NCBI RefSeq assembly: GCF_019970065.1
Contig: NZ_JAHXYH010000009.1
Span: 52,801-116,800, forward strand
Reading direction: 5' to 3'
Length of the DNA stretch: 64,000 nt
Source: Chryseobacterium sp. OSA05B
GTDB lineage: Bacteria > Bacteroidota > Bacteroidia > Flavobacteriales > Weeksellaceae
The notes under the pieces were generated by a model that did no database searches, had not been told where the DNA came from, and saw only the letters and a program-made list of their open reading frames with translations. Both the position numbers and the translations under genes were made by a program. Each line of letters starts with the position of its first letter. Position 1 is the stretch's first letter. This document shows, one piece after another, positions 1 to 8,577 of this stretch.

Positions 1-976
1 GTAAACGATTGATATCACGGCTTAAAACAATATCATTGGAACCTGAAGTTTTCCTTTTTAAACTGTCCTGAACCAAAATAACATCCTGTCCGTTAATGGC
101 CAGTATTTCATCTCCTTTCTTCAGTGCGCTCTGAACAGAATTGATGATGAAACCTTTTACAAAAGTTCTTCCTTCTATGGTTTTTAAAACAACATTTCCT
201 ACATATTTTCCTTCATATTCATCAGAATCCCCCATTTTGACCGCAACATGGCTATCCATTAATCTGGAACCGAATAACTGAACCGCCGCATAATATGCCT
301 GCTCATTTTTAGCATTAATGAATAGAGGCAGCATTTCAAAAAAGACCTCATTCCAGGTTCCTGAAATAGTCTGAAAATAAGGATAATAATAACGGGTAAT
401 ATTCCACAGCTTACACAGGGAAAGGAAACGTTTTGCAGGTGTTGTTTTTGATTCATCAAAAAATAAGGAATCATCTTCAAAATTTAACTCTCCATTATTT
501 TCAGCCGTCACCGTCCTTTCACCGGAATTCCGATAAGATGCAGCAATAAATTCTATTAAATTCTTCTTATTTTCCGGGTTAATGATTCCGGAAGTTTCAA
601 TCCAGTTTTTATCCGGTAGAAAACCGATGTAGGATTGACGGGCTTCGGACTTATTATGTGCGGGTAACTGAAGGTCCCGGGAAATTAAATGATTAAGATC
701 TGCTTTGCCCGCCATGATTTTTTCATAGACTTTGATAAGCGAGGCATCGGAAGACAGCATAAGATCGCGATCGGATGAATGGTATTTTATGGCCCCCCAG
801 ATTTTACACAATTCCAGCAGCTCTTTCTCTTTTCCTACCGCGGAAGAATCACTTATGATATCCGGAATGTTATTGTAGAAAAGGACTGTGCCTTCTTTGG
901 TGGTATTTCTTTTACTGAAAAAAAAGATCCCGATCAAAACCGAAACAAGAATTCCGAAAAAAAATTTGATTTTCAT
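1..976 (-). CDS. S41 family peptidase with PDZ domain, partial (C-terminus beyond window)
   Basis: The minus-strand frame starts at ATG 976 and stays open to base 1, so about 325 N-terminal residues are present and the C-terminal catalytic part is missing. An N-terminal hydrophobic stretch (MKIKFFFGILVSVLIGIFF) looks like a signal peptide or anchor. Two segments resembling the N-terminal helical domain of Bacteroidota S41 peptidases follow (LLELCKIWGAIKYH and RFLSLCKLWNITRYYYP). Near the window edge a PDZ-like stretch is visible (KKGDEILAINGQDV). The family is a tail-specific serine protease acting in the envelope, but the catalytic Ser/Lys cannot be checked here. The gene lies 100 bp downstream of, and in the same direction as, the GG-leader peptide gene, so co-transcription is possible. 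Another S41 protein without the long N-terminal extension lies at 27865-28845. Confidence 0.8.
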   Translation of the reverse strand, partial: MKIKFFFGILVSVLIGIFFFSKRNTTKEGTVLFYNNIPDIISDSSAVGKEKELLELCKIWGAIKYHSSDRDLMLSSDASLIKVYEKIMAGKADLNHLISRDLQLPAHNKSEARQSYIGFLPDKNWIETSGIINPENKKNLIEFIAASYRNSGERTVTAENNGELNFEDDSLFFDESKTTPAKRFLSLCKLWNITRYYYPYFQTISGTWNEVFFEMLPLFINAKNEQAYYAAVQLFGSRLMDSHVAVKMGDSDEYEGKYVGNVVLKTIEGRTFVKGFIINSVQSALKKGDEILAINGQDVILVQDSLKRKTSGSNDIVLSRDINRL

Positions 977-1076
977 AAAATTAACGGCTAAGAAGTTCCC
1001 GGCAGTATATCCATATAAAAACACAGATGATCTGTTAATTAAAACAAATCATCTGCAGCAAATAGTTAGCTATTTT

Positions 1077-1301
1077 TTACCACTTCGTACTGTGGAAGAA
1101 ACCACACCATGTACAAGCTTTTCTGAAAGTTGTAGAACCTCCGTCAAAACACTTGTCATTAAATGTTGGGGTATCAAAATCTTTGGAAACACCTACTTCC
1201 TGTTCCAATTCTAATGCACCTCCTTTTACAGAGCTCTGCTCTACTTTTGTTAACTCATTGATAACTTTCTTATCAAATTTAAGTTTTGTTAATTTTTTCA
1301 T
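1077..1301 (-). CDS. GG-leader RiPP precursor peptide, Bacteroidota class I lanthipeptide-like
   Basis: This 74-residue peptide has a Lys/Leu-rich leader (MKKLTKLKFDKKVINEL...) ending in a Gly-Gly at residues 27-28. That matches the leader style of Bacteroidota class I lanthipeptide and other GG natural-product precursors: KL.L.K..I..L...E...V.GG. The putative core of 46 residues has cysteines at 51, 63 and 66 and several Ser/Thr (GGSTTFRKACTWCGF, HSTKW), so lanthionine or disulfide formation is chemically possible. No LanB/LanC, radical SAM or peptidase-containing ABC transporter gene is in the window, so the modifying enzymes, if any, are elsewhere. A TATTTTTG -7 box (1328-1335) lies 27 bp upstream of the start. 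The downstream neighbour is an S41 peptidase. Recognition of the leader is fairly secure; the modification class is inference. Confidence 0.75.
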   Translation of the reverse strand: MKKLTKLKFDKKVINELTKVEQSSVKGGALELEQEVGVSKDFDTPTFNDKCFDGGSTTFRKACTWCGFFHSTKW

Positions 1302-1620
1302 GGTTGTTAATTATTTTAATTGCAGAACAAAAATAAAAAAATATTTCACATATAAAACAAAAAATCACGAAAACGGGAAGAATCGAGCCGGTCAAAGTTA
1401 TCAGTAAGTTTCTGTTACGAGGCAGCTTCATAGAACATTCAGTTTCCGAATTCACTTGTATTAAGCCACAGCAAAGGGAAAAACAAGAATTGATAACAAT
1501 GAAAAATGAATATAATTCACAGAAAAATCTTACTGAAAAATATTAAAAAAAATTTCAAAATCTGCTTAAATAAAGGTGATCATCGGCTTTTTGATTACTT
1601 TTTTGTTTAAACGGACCTTT
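1302..1620. other. Intergenic region with no gene seen
   Basis: AT-rich spacer between the 3' end of the DJ-1 protein gene and the start of the GG-leader gene. Apart from the promoter candidate at 1328-1360 I see no coding frame or hairpin in it. Confidence 0.6.
1328..1360 (-). promoter_or_regulatory. Putative Bacteroidota promoter of the GG-leader peptide gene
   Basis: On the minus strand TATTTTTG (1335-1328) matches the Bacteroidota -7 consensus TAnnTTTG, and a TTG (1360-1358) lies 22 bp upstream, slightly longer than the usual -33 spacing. The box is 27 bp from the ATG at 1301. Pattern match only. Confidence 0.4.
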
Positions 1621-2253
1621 CTATTTATCCGAATTCGCATGCTGATATTCAAAAAGCGCTACAATTGTATCTACAGCTTCCTGCCCCTGGTGTTTTCCAA
1701 TCAAATATAATGCAGCATCTATTCCGGCTGTAATTCCGGCTGTCGTAATACGTTGTCCCTGATCTACATATCGTACTCCCCTTTTGACCATACTTTCCGG
1801 ATTGTGCTGTTCCAGTGCGTCCAGCAGCATACTGTGAGTGGTGATCTCATGATGGACAAGAATACCTGTTCTGGACAATAGCATACATCCTGTACACACT
1901 GTAAAGATCGTTGTTCCGTCTTCATACTGATCTTTTACCCACTTCAGTACTGTGCTCTGAAAAACGTCATCCTGAAGATATTTCATCACATGTTCAGGAT
2001 TGGTTCCAGGAATCACGATCATATCCGGTTTCAGACAATTTTCAATGTCATACGTTGGAATAAGCGCCATGGTATTGGCTTCAGCATATACAGGCTCTCT
2101 GGTTTTCCCCACCGTATAGCAATGGTAACTTCCGGGGAATAAAGCATTGGCCTTTACAAAAACATCCAATGGACCGTTCAGATCCAATACTTCTACCTGA
2201 TCATAGATTAAAAATGCGGCATTCATTGTTTTGGTGTTTTCTACATCTTTCAT
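1621..2253 (-). CDS. DJ-1/PfpI family protein
   Basis: A 210-residue single-domain member of the DJ-1/PfpI glutamine-amidotransferase-like superfamily. The nucleophile elbow is seen as FTVCTGCMLLS, placing the candidate catalytic cysteine at residue 120. The N-terminal acidic stretch VEVLDLNGPLDVF is typical of the isonitrile hydratase and GlxA-like branch. The C-terminus (GITAGIDAALYLI) is also standard for that branch. Length is normal for a stand-alone domain. The substrate cannot be inferred; relatives include isonitrile hydratase and glyoxalase/chaperone types. It lies 204 bp downstream of, and co-directional with, the GlxA-type regulator at 2458-3459, whose N-terminal half belongs to the same family. 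The regulator may therefore control it. Confidence 0.85.
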   Translation of the reverse strand: MKDVENTKTMNAAFLIYDQVEVLDLNGPLDVFVKANALFPGSYHCYTVGKTREPVYAEANTMALIPTYDIENCLKPDMIVIPGTNPEHVMKYLQDDVFQSTVLKWVKDQYEDGTTIFTVCTGCMLLSRTGILVHHEITTHSMLLDALEQHNPESMVKRGVRYVDQGQRITTAGITAGIDAALYLIGKHQGQEAVDTIVALFEYQHANSDK

Positions 2254-2457
2254 AATGTGATATTTAGAGTTAAATTGAATTTTATGTTAAGAAAATAAAA
2301 ACCAGGATTGGAAGCTGGAAGAGGGAGGACAGAAGTTACTATTTGGCATTCTTTTAAATAGTTAGGATGTCCTTATCAAAGTTCAAAATTTTCACAAGAA
2401 TATTGTTCCCCGAAGCTATTTTTCGCGGTCAATGGTAAATTCAAAAAAATAAAATGA

Positions 2458-3459
2458 TTATTCGGTTCCTTTAAAAGCCTTTCTGTACTGGGAAGGAGAA
2501 AGGGAAATGTGTTTCAGAAACAGCCTTCGGAGCGAAACAGAACTTCCAAAACCACATTTATCTGCAATCATCTCAATACTCAAATCTGTAAATTCCAGCA
2601 TATTTTTCGCCTGGTCCAGCCTCATCTTTTCCAGAAACCGTCCGGGCGTCAATCCGGATTCTTTTACAAATACCCTGGAAAAGTTTCGCACACTCATATT
2701 GACGGCTTCGGCCATATCTTCTACTGAAATATGTTCTCCGAGTTTATGTTTAAGCAAATCCCTGACTTCTTTGATGAAAGGGCTCATCATATCATAATCC
2801 GGCAGGGCATTTCCGAACTGTGGCTGAATCCCCGGTCTGTGCAGATGCAGAACGAGATGACGGGCTACTTCCGAAGCCGTCGCCTTACCAAAATCTTCCT
2901 CCAGCAGCGCTAATGCGAGATCCATCCCTGAAGTAACGCCTCCTGAGGTATAGATCTGCTGATCACGGATAAAAAATGGATTGACATTCACCTCCAGTTC
3001 AGGATAAGACTTTTGTAGTATATCTGCAAATTTCCAGTGCGTCGTTACCTGTTTCCCCTGAAGAAGACCGGCTTTGGCGAGTACAAATGCTCCGGTACAG
3101 ACTGATCCCATCCGTCGTACTTTCGGGGTTAATTTTTGGAGAAAAGTATAAATGTCTGTATTCAGATCATTCAGAACAGCAAGGTCCGTTCCTCCAACCA
3201 ATAAAGTGTCTACAGGAAAATCTATATCATAAATGGTATGGCTGCACATAATCGGCATTCCGGAACCTGAATACAATATTTTCTCTGAAGTTCCCGATAA
3301 CAAATGAATCCTGTACCCGGAATAAGGCTGCTCATTGACCATAAAACGATTGGCAGATGTAAACACATCACAAGGACCTGCAATATCAAGCAGCTGTACC
3401 TGCGGCAGTACCAAAAGCACTATATTTTTCGTTTCTGAATTGTTTTCTGCTGTCTTCAT
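2458..3459 (-). CDS. GlxA family transcriptional regulator (DJ-1/PfpI domain plus AraC HTH)
   Basis: A 333-residue two-domain regulator. Residues about 12-190 form a DJ-1/PfpI domain with the elbow GSVCTGAFVLAKAG (Cys121) and VTSGMDLALALLEE. Residues about 225-330 are an AraC-type DNA-binding domain with two helix-turn-helix units (VEDMAEAVNMSVRNFSRVF and SIEMIADKCGFGSSVSLRR) and the typical end SPSQYRKAF. GlxA-type regulators are cytosolic activators or repressors in which the amidotransferase-like domain is thought to sense a small molecule. The Cys is retained. The neighbour at 1621-2253 is a single-domain relative and a likely target. Domain assignment is strong; the effector is unknown. 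Confidence 0.9.
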   Translation of the reverse strand: MKTAENNSETKNIVLLVLPQVQLLDIAGPCDVFTSANRFMVNEQPYSGYRIHLLSGTSEKILYSGSGMPIMCSHTIYDIDFPVDTLLVGGTDLAVLNDLNTDIYTFLQKLTPKVRRMGSVCTGAFVLAKAGLLQGKQVTTHWKFADILQKSYPELEVNVNPFFIRDQQIYTSGGVTSGMDLALALLEEDFGKATASEVARHLVLHLHRPGIQPQFGNALPDYDMMSPFIKEVRDLLKHKLGEHISVEDMAEAVNMSVRNFSRVFVKESGLTPGRFLEKMRLDQAKNMLEFTDLSIEMIADKCGFGSSVSLRRLFLKHISLSPSQYRKAFKGTE

Positions 3460-3570
3460 AGCTCATTCCTTGTGGTACAAATTTACAGATAAAGCATTCT
3501 GTCTGCAATGACAAAAAAGATACCGTTTCGGCCAAATCTCTTATTTTTTATTTAGTTTAAATTCTATACA

Positions 3571-3604
3571 AAAAAGCCCCCAAATCGAAATTTGGAGGCT
3601 TTTT
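3571..3604 (-). terminator. Rho-independent terminator after the DUF2723 gene
   Basis: AAGCCCCCAAAT and ATTTGGAGGCTT form a stem with one bulge around a CGAA loop, flanked by A5 and T5 runs, so it can work in both directions. It lies 26 bp after the stop of the 3630-7115 gene. Confidence 0.85.
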
Positions 3605-3629
3605 GATATTATGGAAATACTTCTCTAGT

Positions 3630-6600
3630 TTATTGTGTCACCTTAATCATAGCTCTGGTAATCTGATCTTCCTTTTCTTTTGAATAAGTGGAATCAAAAG
3701 GCTGCATTACATCAAACAGATATTGATAGAAAGGGGCAATCTTCTGCACATTTTCAGATTCCTTCATTGCCTTTTCTTTTCCCATTTGTTGCAATTCTTT
3801 AATGAAAACATTGAACTTTTTATCGATAGGTTCTATGGATTTCACCAGATAGGCATAGGCTTTCTCATTCTGACCAATTTTTTTATAAGCATCTGTGACT
3901 GCGGCTACGACCATAGAATATTCCATAGGTTTCACCCGCATTTGTCTGGCTGACTGCTTCTGGAATGCAGGAGAAAGACTCAGATAATAATCATATTCTT
4001 CAAAAATTTCTCTCTTAAGGATTTCGGCGAGCTGAAGACCCTTTTTCTCCTGTCCTGTCATGATATACCCTGTCACAATGGAACTCAGCGAACGCGGATC
4101 ATTGTATTTTTGGGCCGGAATTTCCTTTGAAACCAGATCCAAAATCTCCAGCGCTTTTCCTTTCTGTCCATTTAAAGCTAATGCTGAGGCGGCTCTTCCT
4201 GCCGTCATTCTGTAAACCATGATATTGGATGTCGCGGCTTCATCATAATGAATACTAAGGTCTTTAAAATTTCCCCATCTGAAATTTTTCACCACATGAT
4301 AAAGAGCATTCACATCTACCCGGCCCATATCACCATCCGGCTTAGGAGCGGTACGAATAGGCACGAGTTTGTAGCTGAATCCTTCAAATTGCAGGTATTC
4401 ATCCAGATAGAAAATATTTTCGCTATCATAAACTCCTCCGGAAGAAAAGTTGATGGGACGTTTCCAGTCGAAATTCGCAAGCATATCCAGCATCATGAGG
4501 TTGTTTTTGTAAAGGGTGTTGCCTTTATAGGTGATCAGAATCTGGTTCACGACGTTCGGAAGATCGTCCTGGGTGATGATTCCAGCCTTTAATGCATTTT
4601 CCTTATTCACCGGAAGGATGAATTTATTAACGGGAAGAATATTGTATTCCTCAAATTTTTCTTCTCCGAAATACATTTTTAAAAGATGGTCTTTTTCAGG
4701 AGATTTGAACTTCAGAAAATTCACCGCCTCTTTCAAAGTCATAGAATCCTGCGTAAGGTATTTTCTAAAGGCCCCGAATTCCGTATCCGGAACGCCCTGT
4801 TCTTTTAACATAGAGAAAACACCTTCCCAGTCTTCTTTTTTCATCATATAAATCTGGTCGTTCACACCGTCTCTGTAATCATCATGGCTCAGTTGAGTAG
4901 GAATCCCCGTTGCATTATACGTTTTTCTTTTCACCTGGTCAATATACCATGGAGTTGCTAAAAGCGTAAAGTTGACCGTTTTTACATCATCCCGGAAGCG
5001 TTCCGTCTCCTGAATAGCCCACACCGGGAAAGTATCGTTGTCTCCGTAGATGAAAATAATATCATCTTTAGAAAGTGATTTGAGGAATGAATAAGCATAA
5101 TCCCGCGCCGCTGATTTTTTGCTCCGGTCATGCGGTACATAATTCTGGAAACCCATCATAAAAGGAACGCCCAACAAGATGATACCTAAAACTATATTAG
5201 CGGTATTGGATTTTACTTTGGACTGGATCAACCATAAAATAGAGCCTGCTCCAAGTCCGATCCAGATGGCAAATGCGTAGAACGAGCCTACCATCGCATA
5301 ATCTCTCTCCCTTACTTCAAAAGGCTTAACCCCGGTGTAAAAAACAATTCCGAAGCTTGTTAAAACAAATAGTGAAAGAAGTGCATAGAATCTTCCAAAG
5401 TCTCTGTTCAGCTGGAAGAAAAATCCGATCAATCCTAATATTAAGGGTAGAAAGAAGAATTTTACGGTGCTGTCATTTTTGAATTTAGCCGGTATCTTGT
5501 CCTGATTTCCCAGCAAAGCGTTATCTATAAAAGGAATCCCCGAGATCCAGTTCCCTCTTGTGTTTTCCATTTTTCCTTCAAGGTCATTCTGTCTTCCCAC
5601 GAAGTTCCACATCAGGTACCTCACGAAATAATACCCGTTCTGAAAGGTGATAAAATAATCCATATTCTGAGCCAATGAAGGCTTTTGAACATTAATCAGG
5701 TTATAAGGTTTTACTTTCAGATAATCTTCTGCTGTAATGGATTTATCTTCGTATTTGGATCTTAATTCATCGAAAATTTGTTTTGCCTGAGGATTGTCTG
5801 CCACCTCTTCGTTATCGTAATTGAAGGTAAAATCCGGAGCTCCGTACATCGAAATATAGTTGGCCATGACGTCTTTATCCTGATTGAACATTCTTGGCAG
5901 TAAGCTGATCTGAGATTTGCTGAAAACATAGTTGAAACGGTCTCCGGTTTTTCTGTACGTTCCGGTTTTCTCATCTTTTTCGTAGATTTCCCCTGTTTTG
6001 GTGGTTTTGAAGCTTCCGTCTTCGTTTTTCTCAATTCCGTTCGCATCAAGGAAAGCGGTATAATTTTGCCCATAAATGGTTGGCCAGTCACCATATTGTT
6101 CTCTGTTGTAGTAATCCAGCATACCGATTGCCGTATCCGGATCATTAAGGTTCATCGGAGGATTGGCATTGGCTCTTACGGGAATCACCATCCAGCATGA
6201 GAAACCAACAACCATGTACACTACTGATAAAGCAATTGTCTGATATACATTTCTTTTAGCTTTTCTGGCATATTTAATCAGGAAATAAGAGATTGTAGCC
6301 ATCAGAACAAATGCGGCTACCGTTCCCGAGTGGAAAGGCAGTCCAAGTCCGTTCACGAAGAATATTTCAAGTCTTCCGAACATCGTCATGATCAATGGGA
6401 AGATAATTTTGAAAACAATGATCAAAATTCCCAGTGTGATCGCATTGGCCCAGATAAAGTTTTTCCAGGTGAATTTGTAATTTCTTGCGTAATAGACCAG
6501 ACATACAGCCGGTACTGCAAGCATACACATCATGTGAACCCCAACGGAAAGTCCCAGTATAAAGAAAATAAGAATGACCCATCTTTCATTATCCACCACT

Positions 6601-7115
6601 TTGTATTCGTTTTCCCATTTGGTCACAAGCCATACCAGCAAGGCGATAAACATGGAAGCCATGGAATACACCTCTCCTTCCACTGCAGAAAACCAGAACG
6701 AATCTGAGAAGGTAAAGCACAATGCCCCAATCGCTCCGGCAAAAAGAATGGAAATTTCCTGATGTTTGGTTATTTCTTCAAAGTCTTTATTTAAAAGCCT
6801 TCTTAAAAAATGGGTAATAGTCCAGAACAAAAACAGAATGGTGAATGCGCTGAACAATGAAGACATTGAATTGATTACTATGGCATAATTCTCTTCATTC
6901 CCCAGTGCCAATATACTGGCCACAGCACCCACAATCTGGAATAAAGCGGCTCCGGGAGCGTGCGTTACTTCAAGTTTGGCAGCCGAGGAAATATACTCTC
7001 CACAGTCCCAGAAACTGAAGGAATGCTCCATGGTGGAGAGATAAGTCATCAGGGCAATTGTGAAAATCACCCATCCTAAAACGGTGTTCCATTTTTTAAA
7101 AGACCAGTTCTTCAT
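3630..7115 (-). CDS. DUF2723 family integral membrane protein, GT-C glycosyltransferase-like, with C-terminal helical repeats
   Basis: An 1161-residue polytopic membrane protein. The N-terminal half has roughly a dozen hydrophobic segments and the family's early acidic motif (FWDCGEYISSAAKL ... HAPGAALFQ), which corresponds to the D-x-GE motif in the first loop of GT-C/protein O-mannosyltransferase folds. A long soluble region follows (residues about 320-520), then more membrane segments (about 560-690), then a periplasmic domain with YGDNDTFPVWAIQE. The C-terminus (about 980-1140) looks like TPR-type helices. The family is widespread in Bacteroidota and is placed with inverting GT-C glycosyltransferases (GT117 as I recall), probably acting on protein or lipid-linked glycans at the inner membrane. 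Donor and acceptor are unknown. It stands alone and ends at a strong terminator. Confidence 0.85.
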   Translation of the reverse strand: MKNWSFKKWNTVLGWVIFTIALMTYLSTMEHSFSFWDCGEYISSAAKLEVTHAPGAALFQIVGAVASILALGNEENYAIVINSMSSLFSAFTILFLFWTITHFLRRLLNKDFEEITKHQEISILFAGAIGALCFTFSDSFWFSAVEGEVYSMASMFIALLVWLVTKWENEYKVVDNERWVILIFFILGLSVGVHMMCMLAVPAVCLVYYARNYKFTWKNFIWANAITLGILIIVFKIIFPLIMTMFGRLEIFFVNGLGLPFHSGTVAAFVLMATISYFLIKYARKAKRNVYQTIALSVVYMVVGFSCWMVIPVRANANPPMNLNDPDTAIGMLDYYNREQYGDWPTIYGQNYTAFLDANGIEKNEDGSFKTTKTGEIYEKDEKTGTYRKTGDRFNYVFSKSQISLLPRMFNQDKDVMANYISMYGAPDFTFNYDNEEVADNPQAKQIFDELRSKYEDKSITAEDYLKVKPYNLINVQKPSLAQNMDYFITFQNGYYFVRYLMWNFVGRQNDLEGKMENTRGNWISGIPFIDNALLGNQDKIPAKFKNDSTVKFFFLPLILGLIGFFFQLNRDFGRFYALLSLFVLTSFGIVFYTGVKPFEVRERDYAMVGSFYAFAIWIGLGAGSILWLIQSKVKSNTANIVLGIILLGVPFMMGFQNYVPHDRSKKSAARDYAYSFLKSLSKDDIIFIYGDNDTFPVWAIQETERFRDDVKTVNFTLLATPWYIDQVKRKTYNATGIPTQLSHDDYRDGVNDQIYMMKKEDWEGVFSMLKEQGVPDTEFGAFRKYLTQDSMTLKEAVNFLKFKSPEKDHLLKMYFGEEKFEEYNILPVNKFILPVNKENALKAGIITQDDLPNVVNQILITYKGNTLYKNNLMMLDMLANFDWKRPINFSSGGVYDSENIFYLDEYLQFEGFSYKLVPIRTAPKPDGDMGRVDVNALYHVVKNFRWGNFKDLSIHYDEAATSNIMVYRMTAGRAASALALNGQKGKALEILDLVSKEIPAQKYNDPRSLSSIVTGYIMTGQEKKGLQLAEILKREIFEEYDYYLSLSPAFQKQSARQMRVKPMEYSMVVAAVTDAYKKIGQNEKAYAYLVKSIEPIDKKFNVFIKELQQMGKEKAMKESENVQKIAPFYQYLFDVMQPFDSTYSKEKEDQITRAMIKVTQ

Positions 7116-7276
7116 ATACTATGTAATTTCAATACATAGTAAGACAACCCAGACAGGTGAATTATTACATCCTTATTTAAATATAATTGAATTCCGAAAG
7201 AATTTATTGATTATTAATTCTGAATTCAGCTACAATCATGCAAGATCACTCTCTGCATTATTTGTTCAATCTGATA

Positions 7277-8134
7277 TTAGTTACTCCTTAATTGACTTAT
7301 TTCTTCTACTAGTTTCGGATACATTGTATGTAAATCGGCACCTCCTTTCGGTTCACGGCTCATGCTTCGATCCATGCCATCGTAGTCGTTTTCAGGGTAT
7401 AATTCATATACCGTATCTTTTATGATGGATTCTTCATCGTCATGGTTTTGGGCATACGCATCATCAGCGACGTAAAGCAACCCTTCCGCCCAGCAGTCTC
7501 CAACATTAAAGCTGTATTTCCCGCTTACAAACGACTGAATATCTGATTGTATGTCATCAAAAAACTCTTTCCCTTTTAAGATCAGCCAGCATCTGAAATA
7601 GATAAATCCGTCATCTGAAAAATAGTCATCAAAGATATATACTCCATTTTCTTTCTTAAAATCACATTCAAGAATGATTGAAAGCTCAGCGATTTCAGCA
7701 GTATACAGTTCACTAAGCTTTTCCTGTAGTGTTTTTTCAAAAAGGATCATTCTCTCCTTTCCGAACTTGGATAAATAATCGGTTAGGTTTTCAATATGTT
7801 CCTCAATGTCATATTCGCTCCAGTGGGCTTTTTTAAATTTGTTGGATTTCTCAATGGCTTCCCAAAAATAAATATCTGCCTTTTCATTATCCGAAAGCTC
7901 AACTTTCTGAGGAATGGCATCATTTTCCTGAATTTCAGTGTAGCCTTTTTTTATTTTCTGATTAATCAGCTTTTCAGATTCCAGAATACATTCTTTTTCG
8001 TCGGCATATTCTTTAACTGTTTCCCGGCCTTTGGTTCCGGTTTTCCCAAAAGATATTTTCTGTACATTTCCGGAACACTCAATATTCCAAAATTTGTCGG
8101 ACAGTTCTTTCTGGTTGATAAAGTTTCTTTTCAT
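7277..8134 (-). CDS. WGR domain and DUF4240 domain protein
   Basis: A 285-residue protein. Residues about 10-75 form a WGR-type domain (KFWNIECSGNVQKISFG, then TGTKGRETVKEY and KLINQKIKKGYTE); the WGR triplet itself is FGK here. Residues about 88-235 match DUF4240, with DIYFWEAIEKS near the start and the characteristic SDDGFIYFRCWLILKGKEFF later. WGR domains occur in PARPs and in molybdate-metabolism-like proteins and bind nucleic acid in some cases. DUF4240 has no settled function. The combination is common in Bacteroidota cytosolic proteins near polymorphic toxins, but no toxin adjoins it here. No signal peptide. Function unknown. Confidence 0.8.
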   Translation of the reverse strand: MKRNFINQKELSDKFWNIECSGNVQKISFGKTGTKGRETVKEYADEKECILESEKLINQKIKKGYTEIQENDAIPQKVELSDNEKADIYFWEAIEKSNKFKKAHWSEYDIEEHIENLTDYLSKFGKERMILFEKTLQEKLSELYTAEIAELSIILECDFKKENGVYIFDDYFSDDGFIYFRCWLILKGKEFFDDIQSDIQSFVSGKYSFNVGDCWAEGLLYVADDAYAQNHDDEESIIKDTVYELYPENDYDGMDRSMSREPKGGADLHTMYPKLVEEISQLRSN

Positions 8135-8577
8135 AGGAAATTGTGGTGGTATTTTTATTAAAAGAAAGTGAAACTACGAAAAAACATCGGAACCGGAAGG
8201 GAAGAATGGCCTGATGATGCCGGTTTTTAATGAATGCTTAGTTTCATTTGGATATCTACTACAATCTTGAATAGCTCAGTGTATCATTGAGAAAAATACC
8301 AATAGCTTTTTTAAAGTAAAGGTAGTTAACAACAGATTGCACGGATTTACGCAGATGATTATGTTGATTCCTGTATGTTTCGGGGGGATTTTTTTAAAAC
8401 GCAAAGATTTAATGCTAAATATAGAGTTTCAAGGAAGGCAAAGAAGTGTGACTGCGTCACTGAATAAGAGAACGTTTTTTCATACGCTTCATAGAATCAA
8501 TTTTAATTGATTCTTTCCTGTGCATCCCTAAAATATAAAAGCATAATATTCAAATTTTGTGTTTAAAACCCTCTGAA
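8135..8577. other. Intergenic region with degenerate dispersed-repeat-like sequence
   Basis: No coding frame is visible. Two stretches resemble intergenic boilerplate I associate with Chryseobacterium-type genomes: one at about 8332-8365 (ACAGATTGCACGGATTTACG core) and one at about 8398-8450 (ACGCAAAGATTTAATGC, then AAGGAAGGCAAAGAA). They are probably decayed repeats. Only a genome-wide search could confirm that they recur. Confidence 0.35.

Noticed and set aside
259..480. 73-residue minus-strand frame
   Set aside because: It lies inside the partial S41 peptidase in another frame; the peptidase frame continues through it with a PDZ motif.
5762..6145. 127-residue minus-strand frame inside the DUF2723 gene
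   Set aside because: Shadow frame of a well-supported 1161-residue gene; composition is unlike a real protein.
8332..8450. ACAGATT...GGATTTACG and ACGCAAAGATT stretches as a mobile element
   Set aside because: They resemble intergenic repeats seen in related genomes, but there is no gene, inverted repeat or target duplication, so only a repeat note is kept.
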